Source of the DNA: Mariniradius saccharolyticus AK6
GTDB taxonomy: Bacteria; Bacteroidota; Bacteroidia; Cytophagales; Cyclobacteriaceae
DNA length: 64,000 bases
Assembly: GCF_000330725.2 (NCBI RefSeq)
Contig: NZ_AMZY02000010.1
Coordinates: 62,001 to 126,000 of the forward strand
Direction: 5' to 3'
The stretch's first letter is position 1; every line of letters begins with the position of its first letter. Positions 50,175 through 60,277 of the stretch are shown piece after piece. The translations under genes were made by a program, and so were the position numbers. The notes beneath the pieces were generated by a model. It had not been told where the DNA came from, searched no databases, and saw only the letters and a list, made by a program, of their open reading frames with translations.

Positions 50175-51658
50175 AGTTCTTGTCTAAATGAAGATGAAAT
50201 TTCGTATTGATTGGCCATTACTTTCCTTACCGCGATTTTGGACAAATAGGGATACGCCACCAAACCCGCTGCACCCACTACGCCCAATGCGAGCAATCCG
50301 ACATATTGGTCAAAAATCAAGGCAAACGGCAGGTAAATCGCATAGGGTGCCCCCATCATCGGAATGATCATCAGAAACTGGGCGACACCCACGCCTTCGT
50401 AATTGAACATTGCACCTTTGTTGAGATCCATGGGTTTGGGTTTCCAAAGTGCAAGGTTGATCACCATATGGATAATCACGCCCACATTGAAAAGAAACGT
50501 GGCGATGTGGATCAGCAATATTTCCCAACCAAAAAACACGTAAGGAACCGATGCGAGAAAGCAAATGACTGAAGTACCGATAAAGAGCAGATATTTCCCC
50601 TTGACCAAGGCCTCCAATCCGCCTTCTTTCTGCATGTAGAAATCGAAATTGGCGGAATTCCAACTCAGGAAAAGCTGCCCGTACTGAAGCATAAAAATCC
50701 CCGTGATAAATGATCCTACGAATACAAACAAGTGGTTGAAGCCCTGTTCAGTTTTGTATTGTGGATTGGCGTAGAAAATCAATCCGTACAACAGGAAAAA
50801 TCCGGCCAACATGAGATAGGTGCGGCTTTTCTTGTGCCTGATGATCAGTTTCCATTCCAAGTTGGCAAGCTCTCCCGCCAATCCAAACCGGTTAAAAATC
50901 CCAAACTCTTGATTGACAAAGCGGACCTGTTCCTCTTCCATCAGGTCTTCGAGATAGGCATTTTGGTAGTAAAACTTGTATGCCAAGTAATACATGCCGA
51001 GAAAAACCCCAAAGAGACAAATCACCGGAATAGCCGAAACTAGAGACCAATCAAACAGAGGCTTCACCCAATCGCCCAAATTGAACCAACCGAAATAGGT
51101 AGAGCCTGAGGTCAGCAACAAGATGCCAAATATCACCGCGAGGCCTTTCCAACTATCCTCAAACTTTTGCTTGAACCATAGCATCAGCCAATGCAGCGAC
51201 CAACTGCTCAGACAGACCGAAGCCAGCCAAGAAAACGCCGCAAAACTCCCAAACCTCGGCCCTACCTCTTGAAAGGCAAATGGTGTGAACAGCAGCAGAG
51301 CAATCAGACTGAGCGGAGAAACAAATGACCGCCCCAGTAAAAAATGGATGATCCTACTCTTTTTGATCGGCAAGTGCAGAAACCGCTCCAGCTCAATCAC
51401 AGGAAGTTTCTGGACAAAATACCGATAGATAAACTCAAACAGAAAGAAGAACACCAAGAAGCTCGATAAGGTGGCGTAGGCGTCTTCCTTCTCGAATCCT
51501 TTTTCGATTATGACTTTTAGAAATAATCCCAAAGCAAGGACATATCCCAACAACAATACAGCCAAAAACGCCAAGAAAACAGCCACAAGGGCGCTCTTGG
51601 CAAAGGCGGTAGAGCGGATTGTTTTCAAAAGCTCAAGTCTGATCAATTCTACAACCAT
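50171..51658 (-). CDS. ABC transporter permease, DUF5687
   Basis: The 495-residue integral membrane protein has about 12 TM helices (VAVFLAFLAVLLLGYVLALGLF near the start, YLMLAGFFLLYGLIFYANP, VGSFITGIFMLQYGQLFL, VGLLALGVVGAAGLVAYPY). The N-terminal soluble segment VELIRLELLKTIRSTAFAKS and the ERFLHLPIKKSRIIHFLLGR loop match DUF5687, an exporter permease family found in Bacteroidota. Coupled to the ATPase downstream by ATGA. No substrate evidence. Confidence 0.85.
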   Translation of the reverse strand: MVVELIRLELLKTIRSTAFAKSALVAVFLAFLAVLLLGYVLALGLFLKVIIEKGFEKEDAYATLSSFLVFFFLFEFIYRYFVQKLPVIELERFLHLPIKKSRIIHFLLGRSFVSPLSLIALLLFTPFAFQEVGPRFGSFAAFSWLASVCLSSWSLHWLMLWFKQKFEDSWKGLAVIFGILLLTSGSTYFGWFNLGDWVKPLFDWSLVSAIPVICLFGVFLGMYYLAYKFYYQNAYLEDLMEEEQVRFVNQEFGIFNRFGLAGELANLEWKLIIRHKKSRTYLMLAGFFLLYGLIFYANPQYKTEQGFNHLFVFVGSFITGIFMLQYGQLFLSWNSANFDFYMQKEGGLEALVKGKYLLFIGTSVICFLASVPYVFFGWEILLIHIATFLFNVGVIIHMVINLALWKPKPMDLNKGAMFNYEGVGVAQFLMIIPMMGAPYAIYLPFALIFDQYVGLLALGVVGAAGLVAYPYLSKIAVRKVMANQYEISSSFRQEL

Positions 51659-51753
51659 AGCAAAAATGGATTTAATAGGTTTTCAAGTAACTTTAGCGAC
51701 AATATAGCCAAAGATGGCCATTGCCGTCAACTCACAATATTTAATTTGACCCA

Positions 51754-52485
51754 ATGAAGGAAAATTTACAGGAATCAGGATTTTTCAGTTTGGTGCAGGC
51801 ACGACGCTCCGTGCGGGTGTTTAACCAAACCGAACCTTTTGATTTTTCGGCTGTAGGCCGCAGTATCGAAGCTGCCGTGCTGGCACCCAACAGTTCCAAT
51901 ATGCAGCTATGGGAGTTTCATCGGGTCAAGGAAACCTCTCCATTGAAGGTGCCCCTAGCCAAACTTTGTATGGGGCAAAAGGCCGCAACCACTGCAAGGG
52001 AACTCGTATTGATCGTCACAAGAAGGGATTTGTGGAAAAAAAGGGCGGCTGCCAACTATGCATACATTGATGATTGCTACAAGGACTCCGACCCTGTCAA
52101 AAGAAAACGTGGGCTCTCCTACTACAGCAAACTGATTCCGAAACTCTATGCTTGGTACCCGTTATGGTCTCCGGTCAAACAAATTGTCGCTTGGGCCATT
52201 GGACTGAAAAGGCCGATGGTGAGGGAAGTCTCCGAGGCAGACGTCCGCGTATCGGTGCACAAAAGTGCCGCCCTGGCAGCGATGACTTTTATGTATGCCA
52301 TGAAAGCCGAAGGGTACGACACCTGTCCTATGGAAGGATTCGATTCCAAAAGGGTGAAGAAACTGCTCAATCTACCAAAATCCGCTGAAATCAACATGAT
52401 CATCGGCTGCGGCAAGTCGGCGCCGGATGGCGTCTATGGTCCAAGGTTTAGGGTGCCAATGGAAGATGTTGTGGTGGAATACTAG
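51754..52485 (+). CDS. Nitroreductase-family flavoprotein
   Basis: The 243-residue FMN-dependent oxidoreductase has RRSVRVFNQTEPFDFSAVGR and EAAVLAPNSSNMQLWEFHRV at the N-terminus, and the family C-terminal MFAMKAEGYDTCPMEGFD-like MYAMKAEGYDTCPMEGFDS. Substrate unknown. Single gene, divergent from the DUF5687 permease. Confidence 0.85.
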   Translation: MKENLQESGFFSLVQARRSVRVFNQTEPFDFSAVGRSIEAAVLAPNSSNMQLWEFHRVKETSPLKVPLAKLCMGQKAATTARELVLIVTRRDLWKKRAAANYAYIDDCYKDSDPVKRKRGLSYYSKLIPKLYAWYPLWSPVKQIVAWAIGLKRPMVREVSEADVRVSVHKSAALAAMTFMYAMKAEGYDTCPMEGFDSKRVKKLLNLPKSAEINMIIGCGKSAPDGVYGPRFRVPMEDVVVEY

Positions 52486-52623
52486 TTTGGAAGTACGAAG
52501 TCGGAAGTTTGATTCAAAAAGCGATACCCAAGCATTGAAAATCGAATGCCATGGACCATCGACCACTGGCTTTAAACTTCCTGTATGCCGAAGTCCCAAT
52601 CTCAAATTACGAGTCACCGATAG
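52486..52623. repeat. Degenerate intergenic short repeats
   Basis: The 138-bp gap holds near-repeats of GGAAGT/GAAGT (GGAAGTACGAAGTCGGAAG, about 52490-52508) and CCATGGACCATCGACCA (about 52549-52565). No gene or RNA was recognised. This kind of short drifting repeat is common in Cyclobacteriaceae intergenic DNA, to my memory. Confidence 0.35.
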
Positions 52624-53886
52624 CTAATACCCATATTTCCCCTTCCATCTTTCCTTCAAAAACTTTCTCAATTCATTCTCTCGAGCATTGTTGCCTGGGT
52701 CATAGAACTTGGTGTTTTTGAGAGCGTCCGGCAGGAATTCCTGTGCGACAAAGTTGTTTTCGTAGTCATGGGCGTATTGGTAGTTTTTCCCATAGCTCAA
52801 ATCCTTCATCAACTTGGTCGGCGCGTTGCGCAGGTGCAGCGGCACAGGAAGATCCCCTTTTTCGGCGACTGCGGCTTGGGCTTGGTTGATGGCAAGGTAG
52901 GATGCATTACTTTTGGCGGAACTCGCCAAGTAAGTAACACATTGGGCAAGGATAATCCGGGATTCGGGATAGCCGATCATTTTCACAGCCTCGAAGCAGT
53001 TGGTAGCGAGCAGGAGCGCATTTGGGTTGGCATTTCCGATATCCTCAGAGGCCAATATCACCAAGCGCCGTGCGATGAATTTGACATCCTCCCCACCTTC
53101 GATCATCCGCGCGAGCCAATAAACGGCCGCGTTTGGGTCGGAACCCCGGATGGATTTGATAAAAGCGGAAATAATGTCATAATGCTGCTCGCCCGATTTG
53201 TCGTACAAAGCAATCTTTTGTTGGGCGATCTCCGTGACCTTTTTATCGGCGATGATAATTGGCTCTTCCCCGATGCTATCCACAACGATTTCAAACAAAT
53301 TAAGCAACTTTCTCCCATCCCCGCCGGAAATTCGCAACAAGGCCTCCGTTTCCCTCAGCTCGATTTTCTTACGCTTAAGAAACACGTCCTTTTCCATGGC
53401 CTGATGCAGCATGGCCTCCAATTCGCTTTTCCCAAGCGGATTCAGCGTGAAAACCTGACAGCGTGAAAGCAATGCGGCATTGACCTCAAAGGAAGGATTC
53501 TCGGTCGTCGCACCAATCAGTCGGATAATACCTTTTTCTACCGCACCAAGTAAGGCATCCTGTTGGGATTTATTGAAGCGGTGGATTTCATCGATAAATA
53601 AGACAACCCCAGTCTGGAACTTGGCCTTGTCGATGACTTCGCGAATTTCCTTCACTCCGGACGAAATCGCACTCAGCGTGTAAAATGGCGCCTTGATCTC
53701 ATTGGCGATGATATTGGCAATCGTAGTCTTGCCGACTCCAGGAGGTCCCCATAAAATCAACGAAGGGATATTGCCCGCACGGATTGCCCTAAAAAGAAAA
53801 GAATTGGGACTCGAAAGGTGCTCTTGACCGATCAAATCCTCCAATCGGTGGGGCCGCATCCGTTCGGCAAGGGGAGTCTGTTGCAT
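52624..53886 (-). CDS. rarA: Replication-associated recombination protein A (RarA/MgsA)
   Basis: ATG at 53886 (MQQTPLAERMRPHRLEDLIG) is the family-typical start; the 53937 ATG adds 17 atypical residues. The 420-residue AAA+ ATPase has Walker A GPPGVGKTT (47-55), Walker B VLFIDEIHRFNKSQQDALL, GATTENPSFEVNAALLSRC (sensor 1) and the C-terminal MgsA region (IRGSDPNAAVYWLARMI, LASEDIGNANP). RarA acts at stalled replication forks. Confidence 0.95.
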   Translation of the reverse strand: MQQTPLAERMRPHRLEDLIGQEHLSSPNSFLFRAIRAGNIPSLILWGPPGVGKTTIANIIANEIKAPFYTLSAISSGVKEIREVIDKAKFQTGVVLFIDEIHRFNKSQQDALLGAVEKGIIRLIGATTENPSFEVNAALLSRCQVFTLNPLGKSELEAMLHQAMEKDVFLKRKKIELRETEALLRISGGDGRKLLNLFEIVVDSIGEEPIIIADKKVTEIAQQKIALYDKSGEQHYDIISAFIKSIRGSDPNAAVYWLARMIEGGEDVKFIARRLVILASEDIGNANPNALLLATNCFEAVKMIGYPESRIILAQCVTYLASSAKSNASYLAINQAQAAVAEKGDLPVPLHLRNAPTKLMKDLSYGKNYQYAHDYENNFVAQEFLPDALKNTKFYDPGNNARENELRKFLKERWKGKYGY

Positions 53887-54093
53887 CGTAGAAATCAATT
53901 GATGGGGAGATTTCAAAGGTACAAATTCCCTTGTCAAACCATCAATTTCGCAATTTCAAAACCACGCAATCGGTAGCGAAATAGAGGTTTTTCAATAGGC
54001 TATCCTTATTGGTACAAGAACTGCAATTCTTCATGTCAATGATTCAATAGTTTACAGATTTGATTAACTTGACTCGGTCGAAATTGCATTTTT

Positions 54094-55524
54094 ATGTCCC
54101 ACACGGATTCTCGAAAAGCCTCAATAAGGCTTTATAAAAAACTCAAATACGGTTGGATACTCGCCACCACCACCTTCACGGGAAACTTTATTCTCGCTTT
54201 TTTGACCACCTACTTCTTTCGAAGTCTGGGCTATGCCGATGATGTAAATTATGTGTTTTTCTTGGCGATTCTGGCTGTAGGACTTTGGGTAACTGAAGCC
54301 ATTCCACCTTTTGCGGTGGGCATATTTATTTTCTCAGGACTTTTGCTCGGCTTTGGTACGGACTTGATCCTAGTCGAGCACAAAACACCGGTCGAAATGT
54401 ATCTCGGCACCTGGACAAGCAACGTGATTTGGTTGCTTTTGGGCGGATTTTTTCTCGCTGAGGGCATGAGTATCGTAGGTTTGGACCGCTCGCTATTTAG
54501 GTTTACGATGCGAAAGTTTGGAAATCAGCCCAACCGACTGCTCTTGGGCATCCTGCTTACAACGGGCGTTGCCAGTATGGTCATGTCCAACACCGCCACT
54601 ACGGCAATGATGGTTTCCTCCATTCTACCCTTGGTAAGGCTTCTCGGCAAAACCTCTCCCTATTCCAAAGCCCTATTGGTAGGGATACCCGCAGCGGCGA
54701 CACTTGGAGGAATGGGTACCATCATCGGTAGTACACCCAATGCGATCGCTGTCGGCGCACTACAAGAAAAGGGACATTATTTGACATTTGTAGACTGGAT
54801 GGTTTTTGGTATCCCAATGGCTTTTGTGACTTTGCTGATTTTTTGGCGGTTTTTGGTCAAAACACTAAAACTAGGTGAGGTCACTTTGGACTTGACGGAG
54901 TTAGCCAACAAGCCGAAAAGCCCCTTTACATTCGAACGTGGAGCGGTGATTTTTACCCTTGTTATAACGGTCGGCATGTGGCTGACCGAGTCCATACATG
55001 GCCTTCCGATTGCTGCGACATCAGGCATTCCCATAGTTCTCTTGACCTTGTTTCAGGTCGTCAAAGCAGAAGATGTGCGGAGGCTTCCATGGGACACGCT
55101 GATGCTGGTGGCTGGTGGCTTGGCGCTCGGCATTGCCATGGTGGACGTGGGTCTGACGGATATCATCATGGATGCGATCACGCATTTGGATATCCCATTG
55201 GCAGGAGTTGCGGTGATTCTCTCACTCGTCGCAGTTGGTATTTCCAATATCATGAGCAACACCGCGGCTGCGGCGATATTGGTGCCATTGGGGTTATCTT
55301 TGCCGGGTGTGTGGGGAATTGTCACACCGCTGGTTGTTTCACTCAGCTGTTCGTGTTCCTTGCTTTTACCCGTTTCTACGCCTGCGAATGCGATTTCCTA
55401 TTCCACAGGATTGATCGAGCAGAAAAGCTTCTTCCCAAGCGGCTTGTTGATGATGGTTTTGGGGCCGCTGATGGCTTTTGGAACGGTTATGCTTTACACG
55501 TATCTGTTTGGCTATTTTTCCTGA
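54094..55524 (+). CDS. DASS/SLC13-family anion (dicarboxylate) transporter
   Basis: The 476-residue protein has about 11 TM helices and two SNT-type motifs that bind sodium and substrate, MSNTATTAMMVSS and MSNTAAAAILVPLG, matching the CitT/DASS architecture. It imports C4-dicarboxylates, tricarboxylates or sulfate with Na+. Single gene. Ends 2 bp before the convergent TIM-barrel gene. Confidence 0.9.
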   Translation: MSHTDSRKASIRLYKKLKYGWILATTTFTGNFILAFLTTYFFRSLGYADDVNYVFFLAILAVGLWVTEAIPPFAVGIFIFSGLLLGFGTDLILVEHKTPVEMYLGTWTSNVIWLLLGGFFLAEGMSIVGLDRSLFRFTMRKFGNQPNRLLLGILLTTGVASMVMSNTATTAMMVSSILPLVRLLGKTSPYSKALLVGIPAAATLGGMGTIIGSTPNAIAVGALQEKGHYLTFVDWMVFGIPMAFVTLLIFWRFLVKTLKLGEVTLDLTELANKPKSPFTFERGAVIFTLVITVGMWLTESIHGLPIAATSGIPIVLLTLFQVVKAEDVRRLPWDTLMLVAGGLALGIAMVDVGLTDIIMDAITHLDIPLAGVAVILSLVAVGISNIMSNTAAAAILVPLGLSLPGVWGIVTPLVVSLSCSCSLLLPVSTPANAISYSTGLIEQKSFFPSGLLMMVLGPLMAFGTVMLYTYLFGYFS

Positions 55525-55526
55525 AA

Positions 55527-56447
55527 TCAAATGGATTTGACCAAAGCTTTCATTTTATCCAACCCAGTCTTTGCTACTTGAAAAGCATCCTCTTTCCAAT
55601 AGGTTTGGTTGAAAAGCTCTAAGGAAAGCACTTTCGGCCCACCCATATTTTTCAGGTCGGTCAATATCTGCTTCATCGGTGCCGCTCCGTCACCCGGATA
55701 CACCCGATCCTTATCTTCCTGTTTTTCCCTTGGAATACTTGAAACAAAATCATTCATGTGAAAAATCTCCACCAAATTCCCATTGAGCATCTTAAGCCCT
55801 TCATAGCCCGAACCTCCCCGAAACAAATGGTAAACATCCGGCAATATCCTTGCATCCTTGTCATTGGCAACAGCCGCCACCATAAGCACCTGGCCTAAGT
55901 GGTGAAAATACGGGAAGGCGCCCCAAAATTCCAACTGCGGCATTACGCCTGTTTTTCTTCCCAAATCCAGCAAAGCCTTGTAACGCTCGCCTGCCTTGAA
56001 CAGGTCCAGAGGTGCGGTCACACCTGCCGCAGGTGCAGCAACCCTCGTGCAGCCAAGTGAGGCCAATAGGTTCATTTCCTTTTCCATCTGTTCCATGCCG
56101 ACCTTTCTTTTGGCATCGTCATCCACCATCCATGGCGCAAATCCAATCGCATTTTCAAAAGTCAATCCAGCATCAGAAATCAATTTCTTCAAACTTGCGG
56201 CGGTATTCCCTTGGGAAATAAATTCCTCCAGATCACGGATCCACAATTCTACCCCATCATATCCCGCTCGGGCAGCAATATCCAAATAGCCTTTCAGGCC
56301 GGGCTTTTGGCCCATGATGGTGCTGGTATTGAGGCAAAAGCGAAACTCGGATTTTGCTTTTGGGGGCGTTGCTGGTATAGCCGATGTAAGTATCGCAGCA
56401 CCAGCGCCGAGTCCGATGGATTTTAGGATGTCTCTTCTTGTACTCAT
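55527..56447 (-). CDS. Tat-exported sugar phosphate isomerase/epimerase-like TIM barrel
   Basis: ATG at 56447 gives MSTRRDILKSIGLGAGAAIL, a classical twin-arginine signal; the upstream in-frame ATG (56489) would come from the tandem-repeat sequence. The 306-residue protein has an AP endonuclease 2-like TIM barrel (GLKGYLDIAARAGYDGVELW, PQLEFWG, DVYHLFRGGSG, KVLSLELFN). Substrate unknown. Confidence 0.88.
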   Translation of the reverse strand: MSTRRDILKSIGLGAGAAILTSAIPATPPKAKSEFRFCLNTSTIMGQKPGLKGYLDIAARAGYDGVELWIRDLEEFISQGNTAASLKKLISDAGLTFENAIGFAPWMVDDDAKRKVGMEQMEKEMNLLASLGCTRVAAPAAGVTAPLDLFKAGERYKALLDLGRKTGVMPQLEFWGAFPYFHHLGQVLMVAAVANDKDARILPDVYHLFRGGSGYEGLKMLNGNLVEIFHMNDFVSSIPREKQEDKDRVYPGDGAAPMKQILTDLKNMGGPKVLSLELFNQTYWKEDAFQVAKTGLDKMKALVKSI

Positions 56448-56458
56448 GGTTGGAGTAT

Positions 56459-56479
56459 ATTGGTTATTGGTTATTGGTT
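56459..56479. repeat. Heptanucleotide tandem repeat ATTGGTT x 3
   Basis: Three perfect copies of ATTGGTT lie 11 bp upstream of the TIM-barrel ATG. Seven-base units would shift spacing of promoter or leader if copy number changes. Confidence 0.7.
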
Positions 56480-56822
56480 TCTTGTTCAAGGTCCGCCGTT
56501 TCTATGATCCATCCAATTCACTTGAAGCGCGATGTAGGCCTCAGAGCGACGGCAAAGGGATTGGTTTTTTTGTTGAACCTAGCCAATCGTCGATCCGAGG
56601 CTCCGATAATAGGCGATTGACGCATAGTCCTGCTTTTTGGTTCTTGAATCTTTTTTCCCAAAAAAGAAAATTTCCATTTGCCACAAAAACCCGAATCTGT
56701 GCCTTGAAAATAGTTTTTTGCCAAAAGAAAAATCAACCATTTATGTAATTGGGGCGTAAAATGGGAATACTCCAGACAATTATTACCTATCTTATCCTGC
56801 CTATTGAACCTAAACCAACCGC
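56480..56822. other. Intergenic region, about 340 bp, no gene recognised
   Basis: Between divergent TIM-barrel and exported-protein genes. Frames on both strands are short, without domains. I see no tRNA or terminator. A few runs of T/A and a GATTGG repeat occur. Confidence 0.5.
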
Positions 56823-57527
56823 ATGAAACAAATTTTTACGCTAGCTCTTTTCCTTTTTGGATTTTGGGGAGTCTCGGTTTCACAGGAAGGATCGGTTGCT
56901 TCAAATATCTACCAGTCAAATATCCCACTCCACCAGGAGACGATCAGCGGCGGATTCTATGTGGACCCACCACCCAGCATCCAAGGTGATCCTTACTTTT
57001 CTTCAAAAAACTTCGAAATCGGCAACCTGACCGTCAACGGGATTACCTACCAAAACGTCCCGCTGCTATATAATATCTATTCCGACGAAATCATTACATT
57101 CCATCCTGAGCACAGGCAAAGAGTGCTTATCAAAACAGACAAAATCAACGCGTTTTCTTTTCTGGAGAAGTCAAAATCGAATTTTGTCAAAATTGCCGAG
57201 AACCCTGATTACAGTCACCACGGAAACGGATTTTATGAAGTTGTCGCTTCCGGAAAGGTCGACCTACTTGACAAACATTACAAGACTCGGAAAGAAAAAC
57301 GTGAACTGAGCAAATACACCAGTGAGTTTCTGGAAAAAAATGATTTCTGGTTGCGAAAAGGCGATGAGATGCGTCTTGTGAGAAAGAAAGGTGACGTCTT
57401 CGATTTTTTGGACTTGGAAAAAAAAGAGGTACGGAAAATGGCCAAACAGCAAAACTTGATTTTCAAATCCGACAAACGAGCCTACCTGTTAATGGTCGTA
57501 TCACACTATAACGACCAGAATCCATGA
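56823..57527 (+). CDS. Exported protein of unknown function, first gene of TonB-receptor operon
   Basis: The 234-residue product has a signal peptide (MKQIFTLALFLFGFWGVSVS, cleaved before QEGSVA) and a soluble mature part with beta strands (GNLTVNGITYQNVPLLYNIY, NGFYEVVASGKVDLLDKHYK) and a lysine-rich helical end. It overlaps the receptor gene by 4 bp (ATGA), which implies function with it. No known domain recognised. Confidence 0.85.
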   Translation: MKQIFTLALFLFGFWGVSVSQEGSVASNIYQSNIPLHQETISGGFYVDPPPSIQGDPYFSSKNFEIGNLTVNGITYQNVPLLYNIYSDEIITFHPEHRQRVLIKTDKINAFSFLEKSKSNFVKIAENPDYSHHGNGFYEVVASGKVDLLDKHYKTRKEKRELSKYTSEFLEKNDFWLRKGDEMRLVRKKGDVFDFLDLEKKEVRKMAKQQNLIFKSDKRAYLLMVVSHYNDQNP

Positions 57528-60277
57528 GCATCCGGGCAATCATCTTACTCATCCTCATTGGAATTGGGAGGCTTGGTTTCGCACAGGAAATCAGCCAAGA
57601 CGGACAGCGCATTACGGGCCTTTTCCCCGGAATCAGCTTCGAACGCTTCGCCAGCCAAATCGAATCAAAGACCGAATTCAGGTTTTACTTCGACGAAAAG
57701 GCACTTTCGGAAACCCAGGTCAATATCAGCGCCAAGGAAAATACGCTTTCCCAAATACTGACAGGGATTTTTGAAGGCTCGGAATTCAGGTTTTTCATCG
57801 ATGAAAGAAAACGGGTATTCATCACTCAAGGAGCTCCCTTGGACAATAGCCTCAACCCGGACTTTTTCAAAACACTCGAAGACCAACAAACCCTCGACAG
57901 CCTGCAGCGGCAAAAGGACATCGACAGGGTGTATTCGAGAAACAAGCTCTACATCCTCGGCGAAACGAATCCCAGCAAAACGGGGACCGCAACCCTCCGC
58001 GGCAACATCACTTCGCTTGAAAACGGGACGCCCGTCAACGGCGCCATCGTTTTCGAAAAAATCAACTACACCCGCGCTATATCCAACGATAAGGGGAACT
58101 ATGAAATCAAGTTGCCGACTGGGAGACATGTCCTGTTTATCCAAAACCTCGGCGGTTTTGTGGAGCAGCGCCAAATCAACCTTGTAGGGGACGGGATTCT
58201 TGACATTTCCATCGAAGAAAACATTATTTCACTCTCCGAGGTGACGATTTCATCCGAGAAAATGAGCAATATTGGCAGGCCTGAAATGGGCGTACAAAAG
58301 CTCAATATCGCCTCGATGAAAAAAATCCCGGCGGTCTTGGGAGAAGTGGACGTCATCCGTAGCATCCTAACACTGCCCGGCGTGCAAACCGTGGGCGAAG
58401 CAAGTGTGGGTTTCAACGTCCGAGGAGGTGCGGCCGACCAAAACCTGATTCTCTACAACCATTCGACGATTTACAATCCCTCACACCTTTTTGGACTCTT
58501 CTCAGCATTCAACCCAGATCTCGTGGAGTCAGTTGACCTGTACAAGGCCGGCGTGCCCGTCAAATACGGCGGCAGGCTGAGCTCGGTCCTCAATGTCAAC
58601 GGCAAGTATGGAAATCCCGACAAGGTGACCGTTCGTGGTGGGATTGGTTTGCTGACAGGTCGATTATCAGTCGACGGGCCGCTTGGCCCCAACACCTCAT
58701 TTTCCCTGGGCGCTCGCTCCACGTATTCCGATTGGCTCTTGAAAATCCTGGAGGAAAACACTGACTTCCAAAATGGAGCGGCCAATTTCTACGACTTTGA
58801 CCTCCACTTTTCACAAAAAATCGGTCAAAAAAATGTACTTCGGTTCAACGGCTATGGCAGCAGGGACCGCTTCCGATTTGATCCAGATACAACTTTCCAA
58901 TATCAAAACCAGAATTTCAACCTTGGCTGGACACATTATTTCAACGAAAAGCTGGAAATGGAAGTGGTGCTGGGCAGGGATTCGTATGAGTTTGGAATCG
59001 AAGGTCGGGACAATCCCTCCAATGCCTACAACTTTGGATTTGAGATCAAACAGAATTTCGCAAAGGCCAATTTCCGGTATGAATTGGACGAACGGCATAC
59101 GCTTCAGTTTGGAATCAACGCGCTTCAATACCAACTGAGCCCAGGATCGATAGCGCCCGAGGGGCCGGAATCCATCGTCGTTCCAAAGACAGTAAGTCAG
59201 GAACAAGCTTTCGAAACGTCCATCTTCCTCGGCGATGATTTTGAGGTCAATGACAAAATCACGGTCAATTACGGCGCGCGATACGTTTTCTATAGTTTTG
59301 TAGGACCCAATACGGTCAACATCTACCAAGAGGGAGTCCCGCGAACCCCGGCTTCCTTGATTGGTGAAAGGACCTATGGGTCGGGTGAAACTATCCAATC
59401 CTACAGCGGCCCTGAGTTCAGAATCTCGGGTCGCTATGCGATCAATAATATTTCCTCGGTAAAATTGGGCTACAACACCAATAGGCAGTTTATCCATTTG
59501 CTGACCAATAATGCGGCCATCGCGCCGACGGATATCTGGAAACTCAGCGATCCGCATATCAAGCCGCAATGGGGCGATCAGATATCCTTGGGTTACTATC
59601 GCAATTTCAAAGTGGACAAATATGAGTTTTCGGTAGAGGCTTACCACCGAAACATGAGAAACCTTATCGACTTCAGGTCAGGTGCGGTTTTGATTTTGAA
59701 CGAAGCATTGGAACAAAGCGTCCTCAATACCGACGGCAGGGCTTATGGTGCGGAGTTTTTGCTGCGCAAAAACCAAGGAAAACTCAGTGGATGGGTATCA
59801 TACACTTATTCCCGCTCACTCTTGAGAACGGCCGCTGCCGAAACAGCCGAAAAAATCAACAACGGAGAATGGTATCCAAGCAATTTCGACCAGCCTCACA
59901 ATGTCGTTTTGGTAACAAATTACGCTTGGAGCAGAAGGTTCAGTACTTCCCTTCTGGGCAATTACAGCACGGGTAGGCCAATCACCTTGCCCGTTGCCAA
60001 GTTCAACTATGGCGGTTCGGAGCGGGTATATTTCTCCGAAAGGAACGCCTACAGGATCCCGGATTATTTCCGCTTGGATTTTTCGATGAATATCGAAGGA
60101 AACCACAAAGTGCGAAAACTGGCACATTCCTCTTGGTCCATCGGGGTATATAACCTGTTGGGAAGACGTAACCCGTATTCGGTTTACTTCACTCCCGTCA
60201 ACGGCGTGCTGAAGGGTTATCAGTTGTCGATTTTCGCCGAACCGATTCCATTTATCACTTACAATTTCAGGTTCTGA
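57524..60277 (+). CDS. TonB-dependent outer-membrane receptor with STN and carboxypeptidase-like domains
   Basis: The 917-residue outer-membrane protein has a signal peptide (IRAIILLILIGIGRLGFAQ), an STN (secretin/TonB N-terminal) domain at about 30-100 (SFERFASQIESKTEFRFYFD), a carboxypeptidase-regulatory-like beta domain at about 155-235 (ATLRGNITSLENGTPVNGAI), a plug (about 260-370; GVQTVGEASVGFNVRGGAAD) and a 22-stranded barrel ending FITYNFRF. STN domains often relay signal to an anti-sigma factor; no FecI/FecR gene lies in this window. Partner is DUF4249 lipoprotein, next gene. Confidence 0.93.
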   Translation: MSIRAIILLILIGIGRLGFAQEISQDGQRITGLFPGISFERFASQIESKTEFRFYFDEKALSETQVNISAKENTLSQILTGIFEGSEFRFFIDERKRVFITQGAPLDNSLNPDFFKTLEDQQTLDSLQRQKDIDRVYSRNKLYILGETNPSKTGTATLRGNITSLENGTPVNGAIVFEKINYTRAISNDKGNYEIKLPTGRHVLFIQNLGGFVEQRQINLVGDGILDISIEENIISLSEVTISSEKMSNIGRPEMGVQKLNIASMKKIPAVLGEVDVIRSILTLPGVQTVGEASVGFNVRGGAADQNLILYNHSTIYNPSHLFGLFSAFNPDLVESVDLYKAGVPVKYGGRLSSVLNVNGKYGNPDKVTVRGGIGLLTGRLSVDGPLGPNTSFSLGARSTYSDWLLKILEENTDFQNGAANFYDFDLHFSQKIGQKNVLRFNGYGSRDRFRFDPDTTFQYQNQNFNLGWTHYFNEKLEMEVVLGRDSYEFGIEGRDNPSNAYNFGFEIKQNFAKANFRYELDERHTLQFGINALQYQLSPGSIAPEGPESIVVPKTVSQEQAFETSIFLGDDFEVNDKITVNYGARYVFYSFVGPNTVNIYQEGVPRTPASLIGERTYGSGETIQSYSGPEFRISGRYAINNISSVKLGYNTNRQFIHLLTNNAAIAPTDIWKLSDPHIKPQWGDQISLGYYRNFKVDKYEFSVEAYHRNMRNLIDFRSGAVLILNEALEQSVLNTDGRAYGAEFLLRKNQGKLSGWVSYTYSRSLLRTAAAETAEKINNGEWYPSNFDQPHNVVLVTNYAWSRRFSTSLLGNYSTGRPITLPVAKFNYGGSERVYFSERNAYRIPDYFRLDFSMNIEGNHKVRKLAHSSWSIGVYNLLGRRNPYSVYFTPVNGVLKGYQLSIFAEPIPFITYNFRF

